From positions 1 through 36,440 of IMG/VR virus record IMGVR_UViG_3300040801_003111: a stretch of 36,440 nt of DNA. One strand, written 5' to 3'. The position numbers were made by a program, and so were the translations under genes. Source of the stretch: a virus. Shown here piece by piece: positions 13,661 to 20,087 of the stretch; the stretch's first letter is position 1; every line of letters starts with the position of its first letter. Below the pieces are notes generated by a model, which saw only the letters and a list, made by a program, of their open reading frames with translations, was not told where the DNA came from and ran no database searches.

Positions 13661-14400
13661 TTCACTTCTCCTTTTATTTTCATTGCGATCTCCGCAAGGT
13701 TTGGTTTCTCAAATTTCTCTAGGTTTCCAGAGCGGTCCTTAGCAAAAGCCTCGTCAGTGGCCTGAGTTAAGATGTAGCGCTTATCTCCCTTGATTCCGTA
13801 ATAGAGGATCTCATCAAAGAAGGCGGGGAGGTTTTCTGGAATCTTTTGCCCTGGCATTAGGACCGAGGCCGGATGTCTTCTGATCACCTTTTGACTTTTC
13901 TCATCAATGTCTTCTTTGTGCTCAACAAGGGCTGTGAACCAAATGTTGTAATAGGGAAGATCCCTGAACCCCAAAATGAGGTTTGTCATTTTCTTTGTGT
14001 ACTCACCATAGCGGGGCTTAGCCATTTTTTGGGAGCCAAACTTTTCGCTTTTTTCAAGCATACGGATGACAATCCCACCAAGCTCGGTGATACCATCGAC
14101 ATAAATAGTTTTAAATTTCTTGCTGGCCTCCTCGGTCTTAAGCCAATCAAAGACCTTAAGGAGTTTCTGATAGCGTCCAGCCTCATCAAGAGCCATGACT
14201 TTGCCATCCTGCTTGTCGATTGTGAGATCAATCATCGGGATGTCGAATTTATTAAGAGTTAGGTGCCCGGACTCCGCTGAAATAAGTAGTGTATTGGGGC
14301 CAGCTGTGGACGCGAGATAAGTTTTTCCCACGCCACTTGGGCCTAAGATTACGCCCTTAATACGGTCGGCACTAGCCCCCTTAGTTGACTCTATAAACAT
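13657..14400 (-). CDS. Sak4-like RecA-type ATPase (single-strand annealing)
   Basis: 247 aa from the ATG at 14400. The Walker A motif is GPSGVGKT at residues 20-27 and Walker B is KTIYVDGITEL near 105-115. The surrounding pattern (TAGPNTLLISAESGHLTL, IWFTALVEHKEDID, MPGQKIPENLPAFFDEILYY) is that of the phage AAA_24/Sak4 family, a minimal RecA core that anneals single strands with SSB help. Its position immediately before SSB and the exonuclease supports this strongly. A TTG at 14430 is a possible longer start, but the ATG has a better upstream site (AAAGG). Confidence 0.85.
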   Translation of the reverse strand: MFIESTKGASADRIKGVILGPSGVGKTYLASTAGPNTLLISAESGHLTLNKFDIPMIDLTIDKQDGKVMALDEAGRYQKLLKVFDWLKTEEASKKFKTIYVDGITELGGIVIRMLEKSEKFGSQKMAKPRYGEYTKKMTNLILGFRDLPYYNIWFTALVEHKEDIDEKSQKVIRRHPASVLMPGQKIPENLPAFFDEILYYGIKGDKRYILTQATDEAFAKDRSGNLEKFEKPNLAEIAMKIKGEVK

Positions 14401-14554
14401 AGTTTTCGCCTTTAGGTAATTGGGTTTCAAGATGGGCCTTTAGATTTAAGTAGGCCTTAAACATTTTGTCTGGGTCTCGGAAGTCCTCAAGCTTGCAACG
14501 GATCAGCATTCCGTTTTCGCCCGGGAGTAAAATTATAACCTTGTGCTTTTCCAT
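14381..14554 (-). CDS. 57-aa small protein at the head of the early operon
   Basis: The ATG at 14554 has GGGGAG 5 nt upstream and the frame ends at a TAA at 14381, overlapping the Sak4-like start by 20 nt. The product (KVIILLPGENGMLIRCKLED, then PDKMFKAYLNLKAHL) looks like a small alpha/beta fold. It is the first gene after attP, and its ribosome binding site lies about 8 nt from the left att arm. Function unknown. Confidence 0.6.
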   Translation of the reverse strand: MEKHKVIILLPGENGMLIRCKLEDFRDPDKMFKAYLNLKAHLETQLPKGENYVYRVN

Positions 14555-14574
14555 GCTGTCTCCCCTGAGACCAA

Positions 14575-14605
14575 GAGAAACACTTCTTTGCTAGATAAAA
14601 GTCAG
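14575..14605 (+). repeat. Left arm of attP inverted repeat
   Basis: This arm carries GAGAAACAC (14575-14583), then GCTA (14590-14593), then AAAGTCAG (14598-14605). The same three blocks recur in inverted order and orientation at 14668-14699, on the other side of the tRNA-derived core. Paired arms like this are expected for integrase arm-binding sites or for excisionase or host-factor sites. Confidence 0.6.
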
Positions 14606-14615
14606 GCAATCCAGA

Positions 14616-14660
14616 TTGGGGTGGTGGAGGTCGCTGGTTCAAATCCAGTCGGGCCGACCA
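14616..14660 (+). other. attP: attP core: 3' half of a tRNA-Pro(GGG) gene
   Basis: These 45 nt read as a tRNA from the anticodon loop to the end. The loop is TTGGGGT (14616-14622) with anticodon GGG; the 3' anticodon stem is GGTGG and the variable region AGGTC. A T-arm follows (GCTGG, loop TTCAAAT, CCAGT; four Watson-Crick pairs and one wobble). The acceptor strand is CGGGCCG, with A73 and CCA (14658-14660). The implied C1-G72/A73 end is typical of bacterial tRNA-Pro. There is no D-arm or 5' acceptor upstream, and only three of the five anticodon-stem pairs remain, so this is a fragment and not a functional tRNA. A 3' tRNA fragment next to an integrase gene is the standard form of a phage attachment site that rebuilds the host tRNA on integration. 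Confidence 0.85.
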
Positions 14661-14667
14661 ACTTACT

Positions 14668-14703
14668 CTGACTTTCATTTAGCTGGGAGGGTGTTTCTCT
14701 CAG
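14668..14703 (-). repeat. Right arm of attP inverted repeat
   Basis: CTGACTTT (14668-14675), TAGC (14680-14683) and GTGTTTCTC (14691-14699) are the reverse complements of the left-arm blocks, in mirrored order and with nearly equal spacing. The terminal CTCAG also mirrors CTGAG near 14566. Confidence 0.6.
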
Positions 14704-14710
14704 CTTGTCC

Positions 14711-14740
14711 GGGTCCTTGGGGGTGCAACCCTAAGGGCCC
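14711..14740 (-). terminator. Strong hairpin just after the integrase stop
   Basis: GGGTCCTTGGGG (14711-14722) pairs with CCCTAAGGGCCC (14729-14740): 12 pairs including two G-T wobbles, with a 6-nt loop. It begins 4 nt past the integrase stop. It is the natural place for an integrase terminator, but no T-run follows on the minus strand. It could instead be part of the attP architecture. Confidence 0.5.
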
Positions 14741-14744
14741 AAAT

Positions 14745-15779
14745 TTATGCAATATTTTCAATCTTAGACTTCAGCAGGCTGGCATCAGAATGAATATACC
14801 CTTCTGTGACCGTAACTGAGGAGTGACCAAGTAGGCCCTTTATTTCATTGACCGTTAAGCCCCCCTCATGAAGTCTGGATGCCAGACTATGCCTAAGCCC
14901 GTGAAGGCTAAGAATGTCCCCATGATTATTCTTGAGCCCTGATCTGATCAAGACCTTTCTCACTCGGCCTGTAAAATTTTTTGAATTTATTGGTTTTCCA
15001 CTGGGCTCAGTGAAAAGATAATTATGGGAAATTGAGGGGTTATCTCTTCTCTTAAGTAGTTCAATAATGAATTTGTGTAGCTTGTCATAGATGGGAAAGT
15101 AATAAGTCTTAACGCTCTGCTTTGGCCCTTTACTTGAGCGAAAACTAATGCGGCGGTTTTTCATATCAATGTCACTCAGCCTTGCATCCGCAGCGCTTGA
15201 AAGCCTTGCGCCGGTCAGCCAAAGGAACTCAAAAAGATCTTGGTCTTCTTTTGAGTGCAAAGATTTTTTAATTTTCTCAAACTCATATGCCCCCCAAACA
15301 GCCTTGGGAGCGGGGTTTTCGGGCATCTTTTTGACATACCTTGCCGGTGACTTAAGGATCATCTCCCACTGAATGAGCTTATTAAAGAAGTTTTTAATCG
15401 TTGAAAAATAGCGGTTGACCGTCGCGGGGTTTAGGCCCTTTTCAAAAAGAAGAAAAGATTGAAAACCCTCGATGTGAGATTGATTAAGGCTTGTGATGGG
15501 TTCTGTTGGTGAGACCCCCTGTCTTTTTAAGTAAAGTAAAAAGCTTTTAAAGATAAACCTCTCCCATTTTTCGGTGCCAGGACTCTTTTTTCTTGAAACA
15601 AGACTGATGTACTTCTCTATGCAGTGATCAATGGGATAAAGCTTTGTAACATATGATCTTTTAAGGTTTTCAAAGAAAATCTGAGCCTCTTCTCTGGTAT
15701 TGAAAACTTTTTGAAATTCATATCCAAACAGATCGAAATGAGCATCATAACCCCCCTCACTATTTTTAGTAATTCGCAC
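14745..15779 (-). CDS. int: Phage integrase, tyrosine recombinase
   Basis: About 344 aa from the GTG at 15779, chosen because GGAGG lies 5 nt upstream; a GTG at 15800 is an alternative (351 aa, numbering used here). An N-terminal arm-type domain (about 8-50) is followed by a SAM-like core-binding domain (about 57-160, including NPATVNRYFSTIKNFFNKL). The catalytic domain has Arg199 (TGARLSS), Lys224 (RSSKGP), His300 and Arg303 (HGLRH), His326 (LGHSS) and Tyr335 (EGYIH). All active-site residues are present and the length is normal. The gene ends next to the tRNA-Pro-derived attP. A palindromic operator lies about 40 nt upstream, so expression is probably repressor-controlled. Confidence 0.95.
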   Translation of the reverse strand: MRITKNSEGGYDAHFDLFGYEFQKVFNTREEAQIFFENLKRSYVTKLYPIDHCIEKYISLVSRKKSPGTEKWERFIFKSFLLYLKRQGVSPTEPITSLNQSHIEGFQSFLLFEKGLNPATVNRYFSTIKNFFNKLIQWEMILKSPARYVKKMPENPAPKAVWGAYEFEKIKKSLHSKEDQDLFEFLWLTGARLSSAADARLSDIDMKNRRISFRSSKGPKQSVKTYYFPIYDKLHKFIIELLKRRDNPSISHNYLFTEPSGKPINSKNFTGRVRKVLIRSGLKNNHGDILSLHGLRHSLASRLHEGGLTVNEIKGLLGHSSVTVTEGYIHSDASLLKSKIENIA

Positions 15780-15816
15780 ACAAGCCTCCGTGGGCCACAC
15801 TACACAAGTCCGGTTT

Positions 15817-15832
15817 ATGAGTAATTACTCAA
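15817..15832. promoter_or_regulatory. Palindromic operator-like site, copy 2 (integrase)
   Basis: ATGAGT-AATT-ACTCAA differs from the perfect palindrome at one end position. It lies between the integrase start and the end of the virion operon, with a -35-like TTTACA (15838-15833, minus) directly adjacent. No good -10 is seen, so the exact promoter is uncertain. Its half-sites and 4-bp A/T centre match copies 1 and 3. Confidence 0.65.
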
Positions 15833-15877
15833 TGTAAATATGAATTATTTACATGGTATGTTTGAAGCCTTTACTTT

Positions 15878-15889
15878 GTTAGGCCTAAC
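15878..15889. other. Perfect 12-bp palindrome after the virion operon
   Basis: GTTAGGCCTAAC is fully self-complementary and sits 2 nt past the last virion gene's stop codon. With no loop it is more likely a protein-binding site or cruciform seed than a terminator. A related half, TAGGCCTTAA, occurs near 14452. Confidence 0.4.
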
Positions 15890-15890
15890 G

Positions 15891-17696
15891 CTATTCGTTT
15901 AGACCTTCGGTAATGATTCCCGAGCCAATAGCCTGATTTACAGGAGTTGCTCTTGGGGTGATAAGCTCTCGTGACCGGCCAGCCGCTCTCATGGCCCGAA
16001 TATACGCTTTCATCGCCGCAGGGGAGCCGAGCATTGTTCCCAGAGCCGCGCCACCAGCCCCACCAACAGTGGCCCCAGCATAACCTTGCCCAGTATTATA
16101 ACCGGCAAGTGAGCCGAGCGAGCCCCCGGCAATAGCTAAAGGAATGGTGCGAGAAGTGGATGTTGTCCCAGCACTTGAGACCGGCGCTACATTTGGATTG
16201 CCAAGCCATCTGTAGGTTGAAAGGATTTTTGCCTCATCAGCAAGGTTTAAAATCTCATCATCAGAAAGTTTTGAAAGCTTTTCTTGCATGACCTTTCGGC
16301 CCTGGCGATCAAGCCTCGACATTTCATTGTAGGTTTTCTGAATAGAGTCAGCGCGAGTTCGACCCTCAAATCTTGGCAGGAGTTCAGCCTCTTCTTTTAT
16401 TGCCGCACTATACCGATCTTTAGCCTTTGAAGAAAGACCTTCTGATGCCTCATCAAGCGCCTCGTTTATTTTAAAATAAGAATCACGAGCGGCCCCTTTT
16501 CTTGCAAGGTCAGCAGGAGTCAGATCAGATTTTTCAAAATCAGCCACCTGTTTTAACTGCTTTTGAATGTCCCAGGCTTTTTTAGGAGTTAGCTCATCAG
16601 GAACAAAAGAAGGTGATTTTTCAAGAACCATCCTATTTGGGTTGAGTCTTGTTTGAGCATCTTCAGCAAGTCCAAAATATTTATTGTAATCTCCAAGGAC
16701 GGCGTTGATCGCCTTCTGATCAGCTTCAGTAACAGGAGCGTTTTTTTGAATCTCATCAACACGACTTGTAAAACTTCCTTTCGCCGGTGCAACATTGGCT
16801 TTACGACCAGCCCCTTCAATCGCCTCAACAAGCTCTTGACCGGCCTTTTCCTTATTGCCTTCGATATAGTTTTTAAGCTTATCAAAAACCTTGCCTGAAA
16901 AATCAGTGATCCCCTCTTTTTCAAGTCGCTTCACAGCCTCTCTAACACCATCATCGGCATAGTCTCTCAGGATTTGTCTTGGCACACCACTGACCTTCTC
17001 ACCAATAAAGGGAAGGGGGTTGATGGCCCTTGTCGCTTTACCACCATACTCCATGGCTTTTTGCGCCACCCCTGGCACCTTGCCAGCACCACTGATTGCA
17101 GGAGCTACAGCACCAATGGCTCCACTTGCTAAGACATCCTCACCGCTGACATCTTGAGGCAGACCAAGCCACTGACCCAGCTTTTGCCTTATCCCCTCGT
17201 TGGCCGCTGTTGCGGCACCTCCTGCCAACATGGCCCCAGGGATTGCGCCCGTCATACCAGCCGGAAGACTCACGCCAGCGCCGAGTGCGGCCCCACCAAG
17301 AGCCGCAGCACCTTCTGTGGCTCCCGCATAAAGATCATAGCCAATGTCGCCAACGTCTTTTCCAAACTCTTTTAAGCCACCCTTTGAGTAATCAAGACCA
17401 TGGTTGTCGGGGTCAATGGCCATCCATTTGCCACCTTTTGACTTAGCCCGAAGCTGACCATCACCACTCATTTCAATCTCAAGATCTGGATACTTTTGCT
17501 TTAGATAATTAAGTGAGGCCTCGGGGCTTTGAGAAAGATTTTTTACAAGCCAACGATCAGCAGTTGAAATATCAGGATGTTGTTCTTGCACTGTTGAGCC
17601 AAGATCACCTACATAACCTGAAAGCTTTTGCTTTGCTTTTTGCAAAAGGATTTTTCTTCTAGCCTTTCTCAATAACTCTTCTCTTCTACTGCCCAT
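15891..17696 (-). CDS. Large internal virion / DNA-ejection-type protein
   Basis: A 601-aa protein. A basic helical N-terminus (SRREELLRKARRKILLQKAK) is followed by a region with WMAIDPDNHGLDYSKGG. A long Gly/Ala-rich hydrophobic stretch comes at about 115-210, with glycine-zipper spacing as in YAGATEGAAALGGAALGAGV. A helical coiled-coil middle (about 225-500) follows, then a second Gly/Ala-rich segment near 535-570. Membrane-active Gly-zipper segments joined to long helices are typical of podoviral internal proteins that form a channel for DNA entry. It is the last and largest gene of the internal-protein group. Function is inferred from composition and place, not from a motif. Confidence 0.7.
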   Translation of the reverse strand: MGSRREELLRKARRKILLQKAKQKLSGYVGDLGSTVQEQHPDISTADRWLVKNLSQSPEASLNYLKQKYPDLEIEMSGDGQLRAKSKGGKWMAIDPDNHGLDYSKGGLKEFGKDVGDIGYDLYAGATEGAAALGGAALGAGVSLPAGMTGAIPGAMLAGGAATAANEGIRQKLGQWLGLPQDVSGEDVLASGAIGAVAPAISGAGKVPGVAQKAMEYGGKATRAINPLPFIGEKVSGVPRQILRDYADDGVREAVKRLEKEGITDFSGKVFDKLKNYIEGNKEKAGQELVEAIEGAGRKANVAPAKGSFTSRVDEIQKNAPVTEADQKAINAVLGDYNKYFGLAEDAQTRLNPNRMVLEKSPSFVPDELTPKKAWDIQKQLKQVADFEKSDLTPADLARKGAARDSYFKINEALDEASEGLSSKAKDRYSAAIKEEAELLPRFEGRTRADSIQKTYNEMSRLDRQGRKVMQEKLSKLSDDEILNLADEAKILSTYRWLGNPNVAPVSSAGTTSTSRTIPLAIAGGSLGSLAGYNTGQGYAGATVGGAGGAALGTMLGSPAAMKAYIRAMRAAGRSRELITPRATPVNQAIGSGIITEGLNE

Positions 17697-18819
17697 TTAA
17701 GAAAGCCTCCAGCTCCTCTTCAGTCATATTGTTAAGAGCATCTTCTGTCACCTGAGGCCCCATGCCCCCACCAATAACACCTGGCATTTGTGGGATTTCA
17801 AAACCACGGTCAAGTCCCGTTAGATTATAGCCCTGGGCTCTAAAGGCATCCATATCTGAGCCTTGTTTTTGCTTAAGCATTCTTTCAACAATAGCAAGCT
17901 TGTTTCTTGCCACCTCAGGCGTATCTGAGGCATTCGGGAACATTCGACGATACTTCGCCTCATCTTCTTTTCTTAAGACTCCGCCTTCCATATAGCGACC
18001 AAAAGACTGAGATGCAGCACGCACCTGTGACTCAAGGGTTTGGCTTTGCTCATCCCATGGGTTTAGAGATCTGCGCCGACCCTCGACAGGGCCCATGATA
18101 TTTGCCGAGGCATCAAGTGCTACACGAACATCATCAAGCATCTGGGGAATCTGATTCCCCTCATTCAAGGTCCTGATCATGTTTTGGGTGAGCTCTTTGC
18201 CTTGAGGAGCGCTTTTTTGAGCCATCTGCTGCTTTCTTAAAGCAAGCATCTTGTCTCGATAGGACTGGTTGTCTCTTTGCGCCTGACCTTGGGCTGACAC
18301 CTGATCCATATAAGCCTTGTTTCTAAAAAACTGCAAAGCCTGATTGGCGTACTCATCCTTTTGATCAATCAAAGCGTTTTCAAGATTTAAAGCCATCGCT
18401 TGCTTTTCCTCGAAAGGAGTGGGGCCTTGAAAACCAGGGGAGAGCCTTGAACCAGTCATTGAATCGAGATAGGCGGCAAGGGGAGCCGTATCAAGGCGGT
18501 CAGACCAGTGCATCTCATCCCTGACATTTTGGAGCTGTTTTGCGATCCCCTCAATAGAACCCCTTTTCTCTGCTAAAACCTCACGCATATAATCAGGATA
18601 ACTTGGCATCTCAGACTCCTCACCTTGGGGAGTGAGCTGAGCAAGCATCGGGGCACGATTTGGGGCTTTGCTTGCAAGGTCCCTTACCTCAGGACGCCTT
18701 CTTGCCTGAGGCCTTTGTGGCACAGCGACAGGCTCACCCATTGAAACATAATCTTGAGGCTCTTGTAGGCCCCCTTGAGCCAAAGAGGCGTATAGGTTTT
18801 GCAAAAAAGGGTTATCCAT
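17686..18819 (-). CDS. Internal virion-type helical protein
   Basis: A 377-aa protein starting at an ATG with AGAGG upstream. The N-terminal 70 residues are Pro/Gln/Arg rich (VPQRPQARRRPEVRDLASKA) and likely disordered. The rest is mostly helical and Gln-rich (AQGQAQRDNQSYRDKMLALR), with a conserved-looking segment NIMGPVEGRRRSLNPWDE and an acidic tail (MTEEELEAFLNGQ). It lies between two other ejection-type genes and overlaps the following one by 11 nt. No family was recognised; a role inside the capsid is inferred from context. Confidence 0.65.
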   Translation of the reverse strand: MDNPFLQNLYASLAQGGLQEPQDYVSMGEPVAVPQRPQARRRPEVRDLASKAPNRAPMLAQLTPQGEESEMPSYPDYMREVLAEKRGSIEGIAKQLQNVRDEMHWSDRLDTAPLAAYLDSMTGSRLSPGFQGPTPFEEKQAMALNLENALIDQKDEYANQALQFFRNKAYMDQVSAQGQAQRDNQSYRDKMLALRKQQMAQKSAPQGKELTQNMIRTLNEGNQIPQMLDDVRVALDASANIMGPVEGRRRSLNPWDEQSQTLESQVRAASQSFGRYMEGGVLRKEDEAKYRRMFPNASDTPEVARNKLAIVERMLKQKQGSDMDAFRAQGYNLTGLDRGFEIPQMPGVIGGGMGPQVTEDALNNMTEEELEAFLNGQ

Positions 18820-18829
18820 TTTCTACCTC

Positions 18830-19228
18830 TTAATCAAAGAAAGTTCTTGTTCTTGGGTCCTGTCCACGCTTTAGCATATCAGTGTAAGGGTCCTTTGCCC
18901 CAAGACCTGTTTTTGTTGATGCCCCGGCAAAGCTTTGTGGACCACCCATCGCGCCACCGCCGCTGCCACCCGAACCACCATCCCCAGTGTTTCCACCGCC
19001 AATGAAAGCTCGTGATGCACCAAAGCCTGCTAAGCCCCCCTGCAAAGCTCCACTTAGAGCATCCGGCGCACCAAAGCGCTGTTGCATCCGATTCCCCGTA
19101 ATATGAGCATACTTATTACTCTCAGCAGCGGCATTATTATATCGGTTTTGTGCCCGCTGCTGTTCATTTGCCTGGTGCATTCCTAAAAGCGCACTGCCGC
19201 CCGTTACCGCTACAGCTACCCATGCCAT
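18830..19228 (-). CDS. Small internal virion protein, gp14-like organisation
   Basis: 132 aa from the ATG at 19228; a GTG one codon upstream is also possible. The N-terminus is hydrophobic and Gly/Ala rich (AWVAVAVTGGSALLGMHQAN). A Gln/Asn/Ala-rich helix (EQQRAQNRYNNAAAESNKY) follows, and then a Gly-rich flexible segment (about 70-105). This order, a membrane-active start plus a polar helix, resembles the T7 gp14-type internal proteins that enter the outer membrane first. The similarity is in organisation only. Confidence 0.65.
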   Translation of the reverse strand: MAWVAVAVTGGSALLGMHQANEQQRAQNRYNNAAAESNKYAHITGNRMQQRFGAPDALSGALQGGLAGFGASRAFIGGGNTGDGGSGGSGGGAMGGPQSFAGASTKTGLGAKDPYTDMLKRGQDPRTRTFFD

Positions 19229-19734
19229 CACTGACCCCCTTTAATCTGATTTAGTTCTGTAAAGTCTTTTGCTATAATTCTTGATTCTATCTCTTCAAGG
19301 TCTTCGCTATTCTCCGCGTTTTCGTGGCTTGTCACCCAAACAACATCAGTGTGACTCACCACAACCCTCTTTGTAAAAGGCGGGGAAACAAATACTGAAG
19401 GAGCTTTATAAAGTTTTGCGCCCTCTTCGCTAATCACCGTAATTTCCCCCTGAGCAATAACAGAAAGCGTTTTACCTCGATGAATTTTTGAAACAATAAC
19501 CTGACCGGCAGGAATAAATAACTCACGACCATAAACCCCAGTGCCAAAATGGTGATGTATTCTCCCCTCATTATATTCCTCCATACTCTGAGATTCATCA
19601 AGACTCTCAAGCGCTTTTTCCAGATCACATATCCTTGCTCTCCGATGCTTAATCACCTCATCGGTCAGCTCCACTAATGGGTTGAAATCAGCAAGTATCA
19701 TGTTTAAATTTATCGAATCTCGCGCTTCACTCAT
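19228..19734 (-). CDS. Cupin-like protein in the virion operon
   Basis: A 168-aa protein. A helical N-terminus (VELTDEVIKHRRARICDLEK) precedes a beta-barrel-like region at about 58-140. That region starts with HHHFGTGVYGRELFIPAGQV, then IHRGKTLSVIAQGEITVISEEG, and a closing strand VSHTDVVWVTSHEN. The pattern of His cluster, 'FIPAG', G-turn and late His fits a small cupin fold with possible metal binding. Similar proteins sit beside GNAT genes in other podovirus-like phages in my recollection. The ATG overlaps the upstream gene's stop (ATGA). Catalytic activity is unproved. Confidence 0.72.
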   Translation of the reverse strand: MSEARDSINLNMILADFNPLVELTDEVIKHRRARICDLEKALESLDESQSMEEYNEGRIHHHFGTGVYGRELFIPAGQVIVSKIHRGKTLSVIAQGEITVISEEGAKLYKAPSVFVSPPFTKRVVVSHTDVVWVTSHENAENSEDLEEIESRIIAKDFTELNQIKGGQ

Positions 19735-20087
19735 AAATCCAGCTTCAGTAAAATCTGATTATTGTCATAAGACTTAATGGGGACAAAACCAAGAGCCAGG
19801 TAACAACGCAAAAGCTTTGCCTTTCTCTTGTTTTCATCGTCAGTTAATCCCAGCGAAACAATCCCTGTTATCATTTTGCAGTTATTCTTTTTTGCAAACT
19901 CAACAAACCTTGTGAAAAACTTTTTGCACTCAAGAGTTCCTCTGTGCTCAGGGCTAACGTAGAGATCAGAAAAGAAAAGCTCACTTGAAGATGGGTTGAG
20001 CTTATAACAGCAGAACCCATAATCATTAACAAAGGTGTCCTTGCCATACTCTTCTTTCATGTAGCCTGCGAACATCTCGTTAAACAT
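19731..20087 (-). CDS. GNAT-family acetyltransferase-like protein
   Basis: A 118-aa protein with the core GNAT pattern. Strand SSSELFFSDLYVSPEHRG includes the acetyl-CoA-binding turn region (here PEHRGTLECKKFFTRF, a variant of Q/RxxGxG/A). MITGIVSLGLTD follows, then LLRCYLALGFVPIKSY, the usual C-terminal 'YxxxGF' element. The glycine-rich loop is degenerate, so acetyl-CoA binding may be weakened. It is embedded between virion genes, overlapping the Hint-domain gene by 8 nt and the cupin-like gene by 4 nt. It could modify a virion or host protein; the target is unknown. Confidence 0.75.
   Translation of the reverse strand: MFNEMFAGYMKEEYGKDTFVNDYGFCCYKLNPSSSELFFSDLYVSPEHRGTLECKKFFTRFVEFAKKNNCKMITGIVSLGLTDDENKRKAKLLRCYLALGFVPIKSYDNNQILLKLDL

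Noticed and set aside
14560-14660. A complete tRNA gene
   Set aside because: Only the anticodon loop to CCA is present. The upstream 40 nt have no D-arm and no 5' acceptor strand complementary to CGGGCCG, so it is an attachment-site fragment.
14487-14678. Minus-strand 63-codon frame across the att region
   Set aside because: It overlaps the tRNA-derived core and its product resembles the typical false protein read antisense to a tRNA end.
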